The notes: a model not told the origin generated them from the sequence alone. A stretch of 12,105 bases of DNA from Desulfatibacillaceae bacterium (GCA_030018745.1 JASEHB010000027.1:1-12105), one strand, 5' to 3'. Counted from the first letter of the stretch, positions 1 to 7,556 are shown. A program made the numbers and translations.

Positions 1-348
1 CATTTTTTTTGCATCCCGCCAGTTGTCGTAGATGCGCCTGGAGTGGTCGCAACCGTTTTGCACAATGGCTCCGGCCAGAAAATCGTATTCCCCGGAAAGA
101 ATCTGGTCAAAGCAGCGGCGCACAAATGAGCAGTTTATGGCCGTGAAGTATGTATCGCCGCGGGCCGTGCCCGTGCTGCCCACAGCCCGCATCCGGTAGG
201 GCACAAAACCTGCTGCATGAAGGATTTCTTCGGGCACATAGCTGCAAAAATAGCCCATCACCGGCTTTTTTTGCTCAATTGCCTTTTCAAGAAAGGGATT
301 TTTTATGGCCCCTGCAATTTCCTGGAGTTGTTTTAAGGTAGTGCTCAT
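1..348 (-). CDS. 2-hydroxyacyl-CoA dehydratase / benzoyl-CoA reductase family subunit (HgdB/BcrC-like), partial
   Basis: The first 116 residues are visible; the gene runs off the low-coordinate edge. The family binds a [4Fe-4S] cluster and uses one-electron chemistry, fed by an ATP-driven activator, to dehydrate 2-hydroxyacyl-CoA or reduce aromatic acyl-CoA. Seen here: the N-terminal segment MGYFCSYVPEEILHAAG (residues 31-47) typical of the family, then NCSFVRRC with C73 and NGCDHSRRIYDNW with C100, which match the first two cluster-ligand cysteine positions. The third ligand would lie beyond the edge. The ATG at 348 overlaps the stop of the preceding gene by four bases (ATGA), so translation is probably coupled and the two products are probably partners in one complex. 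HgdB-type subunits are about 380 residues, so roughly two thirds is missing. Family is sure; substrate is unknown. Confidence 0.88.
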   Translation of the reverse strand, partial: MSTTLKQLQEIAGAIKNPFLEKAIEQKKPVMGYFCSYVPEEILHAAGFVPYRMRAVGSTGTARGDTYFTAINCSFVRRCFDQILSGEYDFLAGAIVQNGCDHSRRIYDNWRDAKKM

Positions 349-1736
349 GCCAGTTTATTGCTCCTAAAAAAGTTTGTCACCTGCTCCCTTATCAACTGGG
401 AGGACGCCACCCGCTTGTCGAAAATATCCGTGTTCAGGAAAAGGGCGGGAAGCCCTGATTTCTGGCACTGATCCCGGATGAGCTTCATGGCCGCCCACCC
501 GCCCTTGCAGCCCTGATGGCGGACAAAGATAAAGCAGTCCGGAGAGTATTCCTCAATGAGGCGGTTTAGCTCCTGGGTGTAGAATTCAGCCGGGCCGTGG
601 CACTGCCGGGCCATTGTGACAGACATATGGGTCTTGGCCAGGTCGCGAATCATGTTTTGGTTTGTGGATGTATCTATCTGGAACTGCTGAATCCTGCCGA
701 TGAAATCCGCCACCACAACGGCCCCGAACTCCTTTTCCATCCAGGGGTGCAGAATTTCAAACACCACCGGCACATCGTACCAGATGACCCTTATCTTTTC
801 CTCCTTTAAATAGCCCTTGCCCTTCTCAAACCGCTTTTTGGCGTTTGCGTGCATAATTTTGGCATACTGCTCGCCGGAAGGGGAACCAAAGCAGGCCATG
901 CGGCCAAGCCAGTGAAACAGAAGGTGAAGGGATGAGGCAGGTGCAGGCATGGCCCGGCACATCTCGGAAATTTCCTGAAGATAGGCATTGGTGGCATTCA
1001 CGGTTCGGCAGACCTGCCTCAACTTCTCCCAGTCCATCTTCTGGCCCGTGACCTTTTCCAGAAACCCGATAAGCTCATATATCTGGTCTGCATAGTAAAG
1101 GTATGAATCCTCATCCTTCCAGTAGGGTGTGTCCATGACAAACATGGGGGCATCCGTGAGCTTTTCCAGGGCCTGATAGCTGCTTACAACAGAATCGCAA
1201 GGATGCGAGCTTGTTATTATGGCGTCCGGCCTGGGGGATTCATTTAGCAGATAGCCGCCCACAGCGCATTTTGCAGCAGAGCAGTATTCCGGCGGAAGCC
1301 CTGCATTTTCAGCCTCCTCGATAATTTTCACCGCTGCATCCGTCCCCCCAAGGTGGCCGAGCACTGCAAGGGTTTCCGGGATGTAGGCGTTAACATCAAA
1401 GGCCCGCAGAATTTCGTTGCTTAAGTTCCATTCGCTCCAGATCATGGGCTTTTTGGGGCCGGAGGGGTTAACATAGGCTTCAAGATACTGGTAGAGGTCT
1501 TCCAGCAGAATGCCCACAGCCCTGTTGTCCTCCGGGGAAAAGCTGGTTCCGCCGGTAAGCATATAGGCAAAACGATAATCCTTGTTCCAGTTGTTTTCCT
1601 TCAGCAGGAGGGGGTCCCCGAAAAGTTTTCTCAACCAGTAAACAGCGTTGGGATATTTGTACAGAGGCCGGGCGGCCTTTAAAAGGCGAAGGGCCTTTTT
1701 CGATATGGCGTATTCCTCAATGGCTGCCTCGCTCAC
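345..1736 (-). CDS. 2-hydroxyacyl-CoA dehydratase / benzoyl-CoA reductase family large subunit (HgdA/BcrB-like)
   Basis: This 463-residue protein is close to the roughly 480 of HgdA. Three family cysteines that would hold a [4Fe-4S] cluster are visible: C152 in YCSAAKCAVGG, C180 in SSHPCDSV and C410 in HQGCKGGW. The N-terminal acyl-CoA-type segment reads WSEWNLSNEILRAFDVNAYIP (residues 100-120). A longer reading frame back to an ATG at 1826 would overlap the activator gene by 56 bases. I prefer the GTG at 1736, because AGGAGG stands 4 bases before it and the conserved region starts soon after. The gene begins 34 bases after the activator stop and ends in an ATGA overlap with the next subunit, so the three form one operon. 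The role is inferred as one half of the two-subunit catalytic component, acting in the cytoplasm. Whether it dehydrates a hydroxyacyl-CoA or reduces an aromatic acyl-CoA cannot be decided from these residues. Confidence 0.88.
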   Translation of the reverse strand: MSEAAIEEYAISKKALRLLKAARPLYKYPNAVYWLRKLFGDPLLLKENNWNKDYRFAYMLTGGTSFSPEDNRAVGILLEDLYQYLEAYVNPSGPKKPMIWSEWNLSNEILRAFDVNAYIPETLAVLGHLGGTDAAVKIIEEAENAGLPPEYCSAAKCAVGGYLLNESPRPDAIITSSHPCDSVVSSYQALEKLTDAPMFVMDTPYWKDEDSYLYYADQIYELIGFLEKVTGQKMDWEKLRQVCRTVNATNAYLQEISEMCRAMPAPASSLHLLFHWLGRMACFGSPSGEQYAKIMHANAKKRFEKGKGYLKEEKIRVIWYDVPVVFEILHPWMEKEFGAVVVADFIGRIQQFQIDTSTNQNMIRDLAKTHMSVTMARQCHGPAEFYTQELNRLIEEYSPDCFIFVRHQGCKGGWAAMKLIRDQCQKSGLPALFLNTDIFDKRVASSQLIREQVTNFFRSNKLA

Positions 1737-1740
1737 GGCT

Positions 1741-1746
1741 CCTCCT
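1741..1746 (-). promoter_or_regulatory. Ribosome binding site that sets the large-subunit start
   Basis: On the minus strand AGGAGG ends 4 bases before the GTG at 1736. The longer frame's ATG at 1826 lies inside the activator gene, so this site supports the shorter protein. Confidence 0.75.
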
Positions 1747-1770
1747 TTTGTTGCATGGGGTTGAAATCTT

Positions 1771-2580
1771 TCAGCCTGCGGCAAGCTGCCGCTGCCCTGC
1801 GGATTCTGCAAGCTCGTTGTGTGCAAAAACAGCAGCCCCCAAAGCGCCCACTATTTGAGGATCAACAGCAAGGGGGGTGAATTTTATGCCCAAAAGCTTT
1901 TCAAGCTCGCTGACAACACCGGGGTTCTTGGAGACCCCGCCTGTTATGGCCGCCTTTTCGCGGATTTTTATGCTCCTTGCCAGGCTCGCCACCCGTTTGG
2001 CCACAGCCTGGTTTATGCCAAAGGCAATATCGGGAATCTTTTTTCCGGCATAGGAGTGGTAGAGGACCTCCATTTCCATGAAGATGCTGCATTTGTTGGT
2101 TATGGGAACTCCCCTCCTGGCCTTTTGGGAGAGCGCGCCCAACTGCCCCAACTCCACGCCCAGGGCCTTTGCAAGAATCTCAAGACAGCGGCCTGTGCCT
2201 GCCGCGCATTTGTCATTCATGGCAAAATCGCTGACCATGCCCGCATCATCAATGGAAATAACCTTGCAGTCCTGGCCGCCTATGTCCACAACCGTGCGGA
2301 TTGCGGAATCCACAGTAAAGGCCCCCAGACCGTGGCAGGAAATTTCGCTTATGTTTTTCTTGGCAAAATCAATGGAATACCGGCCATAGCCGGTTGAGAA
2401 ACAAAGGTCTATGTCCTTTAAGCAGAGCTTGGCCTCGTTAAGAGCCTCCTCCATGACCTGCCTGGCGGAAAGGGCTGCCGTGGCCCGCACCCCGATTATC
2501 TTTGAGGCGCATATCCTGCCGTCTTTTAAAATAACCGCCTCAGCAGTAAGGGAGCCAACATCGCATCCGGCTGCAATCAC
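1771..2580 (-). CDS. ATP-dependent activator of 2-hydroxyacyl-CoA dehydratase / benzoyl-CoA reductase (HgdC/BadF/BcrA-type ATPase)
   Basis: This 269-residue protein belongs to the ASKHA-fold activator ATPases, which are homodimers that share one [4Fe-4S] cluster and inject a high-energy electron into the catalytic subunits using ATP. Visible motifs: GCDVGSLTAEAVIL (5-18, phosphate 1), STGYGR (62-67), DIGGQDCK (99-106, phosphate 2), NDKCAAGTGRCLE (122-134), TNKCSIFMEMEV (161-172) and TGGVSKNPG (213-221, adenosine). The inter-subunit cluster ligands are expected to be C125 and C164, and both are present. HgdC is about 260 residues, so the length fits. The start is a GTG at 2580 with GGAG 8 bases upstream. 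It opens the operon. Only one activator gene is seen; class I benzoyl-CoA reductases use two different ATPase subunits, so a dehydratase-type system is somewhat favoured, though a second activator could lie outside the window. Confidence 0.93.
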   Translation of the reverse strand: MIAAGCDVGSLTAEAVILKDGRICASKIIGVRATAALSARQVMEEALNEAKLCLKDIDLCFSTGYGRYSIDFAKKNISEISCHGLGAFTVDSAIRTVVDIGGQDCKVISIDDAGMVSDFAMNDKCAAGTGRCLEILAKALGVELGQLGALSQKARRGVPITNKCSIFMEMEVLYHSYAGKKIPDIAFGINQAVAKRVASLARSIKIREKAAITGGVSKNPGVVSELEKLLGIKFTPLAVDPQIVGALGAAVFAHNELAESAGQRQLAAG

Positions 2581-2710
2581 TTAAAAAACTCCTTGCAGGG
2601 TGAAGTTGCGGGGGAAGGGTTTTTGGGCTTTGGGATTTGGGTAGTTGAGAAAAAAGGGCTTCCCCACGGCCTTTTCCTTCAACCATAAATTATCCGGCGG
2701 CCATGCACCA

Positions 2711-2750
2711 GCAGGCAAGGCCCTTCCGGCGCAGGGAAGGCATTGCCTGC
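2711..2750. repeat. 40-base imperfect inverted repeat (strong stem-loop)
   Basis: GCAGGCAA (2711-2718) pairs perfectly with TTGCCTGC (2743-2750). Inside this CCTTCC (2722-2727) pairs with GGAAGG (2735-2740) around a seven-base loop, with a 3/2 internal loop between the two helices. No T-run follows on either strand, so it does not look like a simple intrinsic terminator. Confidence 0.7.
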
Positions 2751-2848
2751 TTTGCGGAATTTTACCGGCCCCATGCCAGGATACCGGAAAAAGGCTACTG
2801 TTGATTATGCCAACCAGCCAGGGCAATGTCAAAAGGCCCGGTGCGCCT

Positions 2849-2873
2849 TGCCTGACAAAAATTAAGGCAGGCA
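2849..2873. repeat. Small inverted repeat with arms like the 2711-2750 element
   Basis: TGCCTG (2849-2854) pairs with CAGGCA (2868-2873), extendable by about three pairs including a wobble. The loop is AT-rich (13 bases). The arm sequence is shared with the larger hairpin about 100 bases away. Confidence 0.5.
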
Positions 2874-2889
2874 GGCCCTCTAATGCGCC

Positions 2890-2918
2890 GTCAATTTATT
2901 TCTACTGATGGTCAATTT
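2890..2918. repeat. Tandem direct repeat GTCAATTT, 21-base spacing
   Basis: GTCAATTT occurs at 2890-2897 and again at 2911-2918; counting two flanking positions, 10 of 11 bases match. The 21-base spacing equals two helical turns, as expected for a dimeric regulator binding on one DNA face. No regulator can be named. Confidence 0.4.
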
Positions 2919-3123
2919 CTTTATAAAACATAACTTCCCCCTTTGGAAAGGAAAAAATTCTTTTGCAAAATATTTTCCTCATTTTTTTAAGGAAATTGAG
3001 CAAAAACCAATAGGTACCAGCAGACCTTCTGGAAAGATAATAACAGGAAAACAAGTGGTTGAATAAGGGAGGCGGGCTTCTTTCAATTATCTTATATTGC
3101 GGGATTTCTTTTTGCCTTGCGCA

Positions 3124-4020
3124 TCAGTTTTTGTCCAGGGCTGCTTTTGCCATGTCAATATCAAGAGGCATGAGCTTCTGGGGATCTGCATAAAGGCTCA
3201 AAGCCTTTTGAGCACAGGCATCCACACATAGGCCGCAGCCCATGCACTGGGCTTTATCATAAAGGCGGCCTTCTTTTGTCATGCGCATGGCATCAAAGGG
3301 GCAGGCCTCCTGGCAGACGCCGCATTGTTGGCACAAATCCGGCTCGGCTTTTACCGAGTAGCCCGAATGGGCGTTCATGGAAAGGGCGGGATCAATTTTT
3401 TTGGCAACCCTTGTGGCAGCAAGGCTGGCGCAGCATTTTGGGCAGCAGTTGCAGATTACCCCTGTAACCCCGCCTGTGCCCACCTTTAAAAAGGCCTGCT
3501 GAATATGCCCTGAAGCACGCATGGCCTTTATTATATCCAGGGCCTGCTCTGAAGTTATCTGCCGGACATTGTTGTGGGCGCAGTGCTCCAGCCACAGGGG
3601 GGCAAAGTCCTCGCCCACTGCAATGCAGCAGCCTACCGGCTCGCATGGGGCTTTAGATGCCTTTTTGCAGGGGCAGTCCATCACTGCAATCAGGGAGGGG
3701 TTTTTTATGACAAGCTTGTTGGCGTATTTGTAAGGAATAATTCTTTTCTGGCTGTCATGGCCAAGCACCAGGTCTTCATTCAAAAAGAGGATTTTTTTTG
3801 CATCCTCAAAAGAAAGCACCTTGGAGTGGTACCTCTCAAAAACAGCCTTTGCAATGCCCCCCACAAAGGGCAACCCGGTAAAACGCTGCTCCACAAGGTT
3901 TATTGCCTTATAGGCCGCCTTTACATAGGGCGTGTAAAAAACAAAATAAACCCAGTTGTGCAGCGCCCTGTCCAGCCGCAGGCCGTGGCGTTTGAAAATG
4001 GCTTTTGTGGAAGGCTTCAT
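3124..4020 (-). CDS. Cysteine-rich 4Fe-4S binding protein with C-terminal 2[4Fe-4S] ferredoxin domain
   Basis: This 298-residue soluble-looking protein has three parts. Residues 1-105 carry no cysteine; the stretch 23-38 is aromatic. Residues 116-197 are cysteine-rich: DCPCKKAS (C116, C118), C126, GCC (C131, C132), C147 and ICNCCPKCC (C190-C197). Residues 230-275 form a two-cluster ferredoxin domain: CQQCGVCQEACPFDAM (C230, C233, C236, C240) and CMGCGLCVDACAQKAL (C259, C262, C265, C269). The ferredoxin domain implies low-potential electron transfer; the middle domain may hold another Fe-S centre. I recognise this as a type common in anaerobes, with no function I can name. The ATG at 4020 has GGGGG seven bases upstream. 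It lies 109 bases after phoU and 543 bases before the dehydratase set. It could supply electrons to the activator, but that is inference from position alone. Confidence 0.85.
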   Translation of the reverse strand: MKPSTKAIFKRHGLRLDRALHNWVYFVFYTPYVKAAYKAINLVEQRFTGLPFVGGIAKAVFERYHSKVLSFEDAKKILFLNEDLVLGHDSQKRIIPYKYANKLVIKNPSLIAVMDCPCKKASKAPCEPVGCCIAVGEDFAPLWLEHCAHNNVRQITSEQALDIIKAMRASGHIQQAFLKVGTGGVTGVICNCCPKCCASLAATRVAKKIDPALSMNAHSGYSVKAEPDLCQQCGVCQEACPFDAMRMTKEGRLYDKAQCMGCGLCVDACAQKALSLYADPQKLMPLDIDMAKAALDKN

Positions 4021-4057
4021 TTATGCCCCCTGCATTTGAAGCCGTACAATTACATGC

Positions 4058-4073
4058 GCAAAAGCTGTTTTGC
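4058..4073. repeat. Small perfect inverted repeat in the phoU to Fe-S gene gap
   Basis: GCAAAA and TTTTGC pair around a four-base loop (GCTG), 38 bases before the Fe-S protein start. In the same 109-base gap a run of eight Ts on the minus strand (4120-4113) follows phoU without a GC-rich stem in front of it. I see no clear terminator, so read-through from the pst genes into the Fe-S gene is possible. Confidence 0.35.
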
Positions 4074-4129
4074 AAACTTAAAAAAGCTGCCGGTAACACG
4101 CAAGGCCCTGGCTTAAAAAAAACCGCCTC

Positions 4130-4855
4130 CTATTTTATCATGGGCTGCCAATCTGCGGACTTTCTGCCCATGTGGCGCACAACCTCGCCTTTTACAAGGT
4201 AAATGACTTCCTCGGCAACATTGGTTGCATGGTCTGCAATGCGCTCAAGGTGGCGGGCCACCAGCAGCAGGTTGATCCAGTAGTTCACCTGATGGGGATT
4301 TTCGGTAATGATTTTGGTTATTGCCCGAAAAGCCGCCCAGTACGCTGCATCCACCTGCTGGTCTGCCTGGAGAATCTTGTTGGCAAGGTTTGTATCCAGG
4401 TGCACCAGTGCATCAAGGCTTTGCTGGAGCATGGCAAGCACCTTGTCGCCCATTGCAGGCGCATCAAAAACCTCCTGGGTGCTGCCCCTGCTGCTCTGGG
4501 CCATTTCAAGAATCCGGTGGGCAATGTTGGCCGCCTCATCGCCTATGCGCTCAAGGTCGTTGTTTATCTTTATGACAACGGCAATGAAACGCAGATCCAC
4601 GGCAACAGGCTGATAGAGGGCCAGGAGCTTTAGGCACTCCTCCTCAATCTCCACCTCCATCTCGTCAATCTCGTAATCGGAATCCATTATCCACTTGGCG
4701 CTCTTTTCATCCAGGCTTTCCACGGCGCGCACAGCGGTCTGGACCCTTCCCTCGGTGACAGCACCCAGGGCAAGAATGCTCTGCTTGAGCTTTTCCAGCT
4801 CCCTTTGCAGGTGCCGGACATTGGCAAAATTTCCTGAACCGGATTTTTCTGGCAT
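4130..4855 (-). CDS. phoU: Phosphate signalling/transport regulator PhoU
   Basis: This 241-residue all-helical protein is the usual PhoU length. It shows two copies of the three-helix PhoU repeat, each with its metal-binding E/D-rich motif: NNDLERIGDEAANIA (98-112) and ARHLERIADHATNVAEE (200-216). PhoU binds the cytoplasmic side of the Pst importer and PhoR and keeps the kinase off when phosphate is plentiful. The start ATG at 4855 lies 7 bases after the pstB stop and has no good ribosome binding site, so translational coupling to pstB is likely. It closes the pst operon, as in many proteobacteria. Confidence 0.96.
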   Translation of the reverse strand: MPEKSGSGNFANVRHLQRELEKLKQSILALGAVTEGRVQTAVRAVESLDEKSAKWIMDSDYEIDEMEVEIEEECLKLLALYQPVAVDLRFIAVVIKINNDLERIGDEAANIAHRILEMAQSSRGSTQEVFDAPAMGDKVLAMLQQSLDALVHLDTNLANKILQADQQVDAAYWAAFRAITKIITENPHQVNYWINLLLVARHLERIADHATNVAEEVIYLVKGEVVRHMGRKSADWQPMIK

Positions 4856-4862
4856 GATTTTT

Positions 4863-5627
4863 TTACCCGAAGCGGCCTGTTATGTAGTCTTCGGTCTGTT
4901 TTTCCCGTGGCCGCGTGAAAAGGGTGTCAGTATCGCCCACCTCAATGAGCTTGCCCATATATAAAAAGGCCGTTATGTCGGAAACCCGTGCGGCCTGTTG
5001 CATACTGTGGGTCACTATTACAATGGTGTAGCGCTCTTTGAGCTGATGCATCAGCTCTTCGATTTTAAGCGTTGCAATGGGGTCCAGGGCAGAAGCCGGC
5101 TCGTCCATGAGCAGCACCTCCGGCTCCACAGCCAGCGCTCTTGCAATGCAAAGGCGCTGCTGCTGACCTCCCGAAAGCCCAAGCGCGCTGTCAAAAAGCC
5201 TGTCTTTCACCTCATCAAGCAGAGCGGCCCGCATAAGGGATTCCTCCACCCTTTCACGGATAAAGGCCTTTGATTTTACGCCATTGACCCGCAGGCCATA
5301 GGCCACATTTTCAAATATGGTTTTGGGAAAAGGGTTTGGCTTCTGGAAAACCATGCCCACCCTGCGCCGCAGGGCCACAACATCAATGCGGGCAGAGCAG
5401 ATGTCCTGCCTGTCCAGAAAGATGGATCCTTGAGTCCGGCTGATGGGTATGAGATCATTCATGCGGTTGAAGCAGCGCAAAAGGGTGCTCTTGCCGCAGC
5501 CGGAAGGGCCGATGAGGGCTGTGACCTGGTTGGCGGGAATCTCCATGCTTATGTTGAACAGGGCCTGTGCCCTGCCATAGAAGAAGTCCAGAGATTCTAT
5601 GCGGATTTTTGCGGAGTCCAAAGCCAA
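4863..5627 (-). CDS. pstB: Phosphate ABC transporter ATP-binding protein PstB
   Basis: This 254-residue ATPase powers phosphate uptake through PstC/PstA at the inner membrane. All ABC motifs are intact: Walker A GPSGCGKST (40-48), Q-loop VFQKPNPFPKTIF (93-105, typical of PstB), signature LSGGQQQR (151-158), Walker B VLLMDEPASALD (171-182) and the switch histidine H207 in VTHSMQQA. The start is a TTG at 5627, preceded by AGGAGGAGG with a four-base gap; no ATG lies nearby in frame. It begins 14 bases after the pstA stop. The weak start codon is offset by a very strong ribosome binding site. Confidence 0.97.
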   Translation of the reverse strand: MALDSAKIRIESLDFFYGRAQALFNISMEIPANQVTALIGPSGCGKSTLLRCFNRMNDLIPISRTQGSIFLDRQDICSARIDVVALRRRVGMVFQKPNPFPKTIFENVAYGLRVNGVKSKAFIRERVEESLMRAALLDEVKDRLFDSALGLSGGQQQRLCIARALAVEPEVLLMDEPASALDPIATLKIEELMHQLKERYTIVIVTHSMQQAARVSDITAFLYMGKLIEVGDTDTLFTRPREKQTEDYITGRFG

Positions 5628-5631
5628 AAGA

Positions 5632-5640
5632 CCTCCTCCT
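5632..5640 (-). promoter_or_regulatory. Very strong ribosome binding site serving the TTG start of pstB
   Basis: AGGAGGAGG on the minus strand stands 4-7 bases before the TTG at 5627 and just past the pstA stop. It decides the start, since no ATG is available near the N-terminus. Confidence 0.75.
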
Positions 5641-5641
5641 T

Positions 5642-6589
5642 TTATCGCTTCTTACGCAGATGCGTCCGATAAATAATGGCCACAAGGTTCATGCCCAGCA
5701 CAAGGCTTATTAGCACAATGGCTGTGCCGTACTGCAAGGGCCGGGTCTGCTCAATGAATGTTCCGGCTGTGGCCAGCACATAAATATGGTAGGGAAGCGC
5801 CATAACCTGGTCAAAAACAGATTTTGGCAGATGCGGCGTAAAAAATACCGCTGCCGTGAACATGATGGGTGCGGTTTCGCCTGCTGCACGGGAAAGGCCA
5901 AGGATGCCTCCCGTAAGGACTCCGGGCAGGGCTGCGGGAAGAACCACCCGCCATGTGGTCTGCCACTTTGTGGCCCCAAGGCCCAGGCTGGCTTCCCTGT
6001 ATGTGGAAGGCACGCTGCGCAGAGCCTCCTCTGTTGAACTTATGACTACAGGCAGAGTCAGCATTCCCAAAGTGAGAGAGCCGGCAAGTATGCTCACGCC
6101 CATGCCAAGATATATAACAAAAAACGCCAGGCCAAAAAGCCCGAAAACCACCGAAGGCACGCCTGCAAGGTTGTTTATGCCAAGGCGCACAATGCGAAGG
6201 AATTTGCCCGGTTTGGCATATTCGGAAAGATAAATGCCCGAAGCCACACCTATTGGGAAGGCAAAGAGCATGGCCCCAATGGCAAGGCTCACGGTGCCCA
6301 CAATGCAGGGCAGAATGCCCCCTTGAGTCATGGACTGGCGGGGGGGCTGGGAAAGAAAGTCCCAGCTTATGGCCGAGTAGCCGTTTTTAACAAGAAAAAA
6401 TATGAGAAGGCCAAGGGCCGAGGCATTGATTACAGCCGCCAGACGGAAAAGCCCGAAGGAAAACCCCTGGGTCACCATGCGCCGGGCAGCCATGGCCCTG
6501 CCAAGGGGACTGTCATGGAGGCCGGTCCCAATGGCTTTTTCTTTGGCTTTTTGAGCTGCCTTTGGCATATTACCGCTTTTTTCTGTCAT
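5642..6589 (-). CDS. pstA: Phosphate ABC transporter permease PstA
   Basis: This 315-residue inner-membrane permease pairs with PstC to form the phosphate channel. A cytoplasmic N-terminal extension of about 45 residues, rich in Ala and Lys, precedes the first membrane segment (about 48-67). Further segments lie near 95-121, 138-164, 168-185, 222-250 and 288-307. The coupling loop that contacts PstB is clear: EASLGLGATKWQ (199-210) followed by PAALPGVLTGG. The frame opens six codons earlier at a TTG (6607), but I favour the ATG at 6589, with GAGGA about 10 bases upstream. It starts 73 bases after pstC. Confidence 0.94.
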   Translation of the reverse strand: MTEKSGNMPKAAQKAKEKAIGTGLHDSPLGRAMAARRMVTQGFSFGLFRLAAVINASALGLLIFFLVKNGYSAISWDFLSQPPRQSMTQGGILPCIVGTVSLAIGAMLFAFPIGVASGIYLSEYAKPGKFLRIVRLGINNLAGVPSVVFGLFGLAFFVIYLGMGVSILAGSLTLGMLTLPVVISSTEEALRSVPSTYREASLGLGATKWQTTWRVVLPAALPGVLTGGILGLSRAAGETAPIMFTAAVFFTPHLPKSVFDQVMALPYHIYVLATAGTFIEQTRPLQYGTAIVLISLVLGMNLVAIIYRTHLRKKR

Positions 6590-6662
6590 CAATTTCAATC
6601 CTCGCAACAGCCTTGCTGCCCAACCCGGATAATTCGCGAGTTTGATTTATGTACTGACAAGG

Positions 6663-7556
6663 CTAAAGGGTGGCTGCCCCCACCTGCTTGTAGCGGTGGG
6701 AAATCTGATCCGCCACAATGTTGAAAGCCAGGGTGAAAAGAAAAAGGACTATGCCCGTTGCAAACAGGGCATAGTAGTGGTCGCCCCGGAAAGGGGCCTC
6801 GGCCATTTCCGCTGCTATGGAGGCAGGCATGGGCCTGACCGGGTCAAACAGCGAGCCGGGCATCATGGCTGCCCCGCCGGCCACCATTAAAACCACCATT
6901 GTTTCGCCCATTGCCCGGCTCATGCCCAAAATTACCGATGTGCTTATGCCCGAAAGCGCCGCAGGAAGGGTCACCCTGTGAATGGTCTCCCAATGGGTAG
7001 CCCCCAAAGCCAGGGAGGCCTCTTTGAGTTCCACCGGCACGCTGAAAATTGCATCCTCCGAAAGGCTGCATATTGTGGGCACGGACATGAAGGCCAGCAT
7101 GAGGGAGGCGTTGAAAAGGTTAAGGCCCGTGGGAATGTTGAAAAGCTCCTGAATAAAGGGGGCTATAACCACCATGCCGAAAAAGCCGATGACCACCGAT
7201 GGAATGGCTGCCAGAAGCTCCACAATTGGTTTTACTATTTCCCGCATACGGCTGGAGGCGATTTCTGCCAGATAGATGGCGGTCATCACTCCAAGGGGTA
7301 TGGCAATGAAAGATGAGACTGTAGTGACAGCAATGGATGCAACAATGAGGGGGAAAATGCCAAAATCCGGCGGATCATAGGTGGGGTACCACAGCTTGCC
7401 GAAAATAAAGTCGCCAACAGAAACATGGGAAAAGATGGGCAGGCCTTCCATGAACAAAAAGATCATGATCATGGTCAACAGGGTAAGGGATGCCATGCCC
7501 ACACACACAAAAAGCCACTGAATGCCCTTTTCCTTTATGTCGCGTTTTGCAGCCAT
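6663..7556 (-). CDS. pstC: Phosphate ABC transporter permease PstC
   Basis: This 297-residue permease has six predicted membrane segments: about 12-37, 66-96, 108-136, 147-165, 200-230 and 260-282. The EAA-type coupling loop reads EASLALGATHWETIHRV (179-195) followed by LPAALSGISTS. The conserved GMSRAMGETM (211-220) is typical of PstC/PstA. The frame extends to a TTG at 7583 that has no ribosome binding site, so I choose the ATG at 7556, which has AAGG a few bases ahead. The site is weak, suggesting modest translation against pstS. It is separated from pstS by about 280 bases of hairpin-rich sequence. Confidence 0.94.
   Translation of the reverse strand: MAAKRDIKEKGIQWLFVCVGMASLTLLTMIMIFLFMEGLPIFSHVSVGDFIFGKLWYPTYDPPDFGIFPLIVASIAVTTVSSFIAIPLGVMTAIYLAEIASSRMREIVKPIVELLAAIPSVVIGFFGMVVIAPFIQELFNIPTGLNLFNASLMLAFMSVPTICSLSEDAIFSVPVELKEASLALGATHWETIHRVTLPAALSGISTSVILGMSRAMGETMVVLMVAGGAAMMPGSLFDPVRPMPASIAAEMAEAPFRGDHYYALFATGIVLFLFTLAFNIVADQISHRYKQVGAATL

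Larger units (their letters stand above)
2581..3123. other. 543-base intergenic region upstream of the activator gene
   Basis: No convincing gene is seen; the short open frames on either strand have no family resemblance or ribosome binding site. It holds a strong imperfect inverted repeat (2711-2750), a second hairpin with similar TGCCTG/CAGGCA arms (2849-2873), a tandem GTCAATTT repeat (2890-2918) and a weak minus-strand promoter candidate: TTTCCA at 2949-2944 and TATAAA at 2925-2920, spacer 18. Bases 2900-3110 are clearly AT-rich against the flanking genes. A long leader, a small RNA or a control region for the dehydratase operon are all possible. Confidence 0.6.

Noticed and set aside
1737..1826. 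N-terminal extension of the large dehydratase subunit from an ATG at 1826
   Set aside because: It would overlap the activator by 56 bases, has low-complexity sequence unlike the family, and the GTG at 1736 has a strong ribosome binding site.
1819..2397. 192-codon plus-strand open frame
   Set aside because: It is antisense to the activator ATPase gene, whose motifs are intact; the frame has no family resemblance.
2581..2832. 83-codon minus-strand frame in the large intergenic region
   Set aside because: It runs through the 40-base hairpin, has no ribosome binding site, and its residues show no pattern of a real protein.
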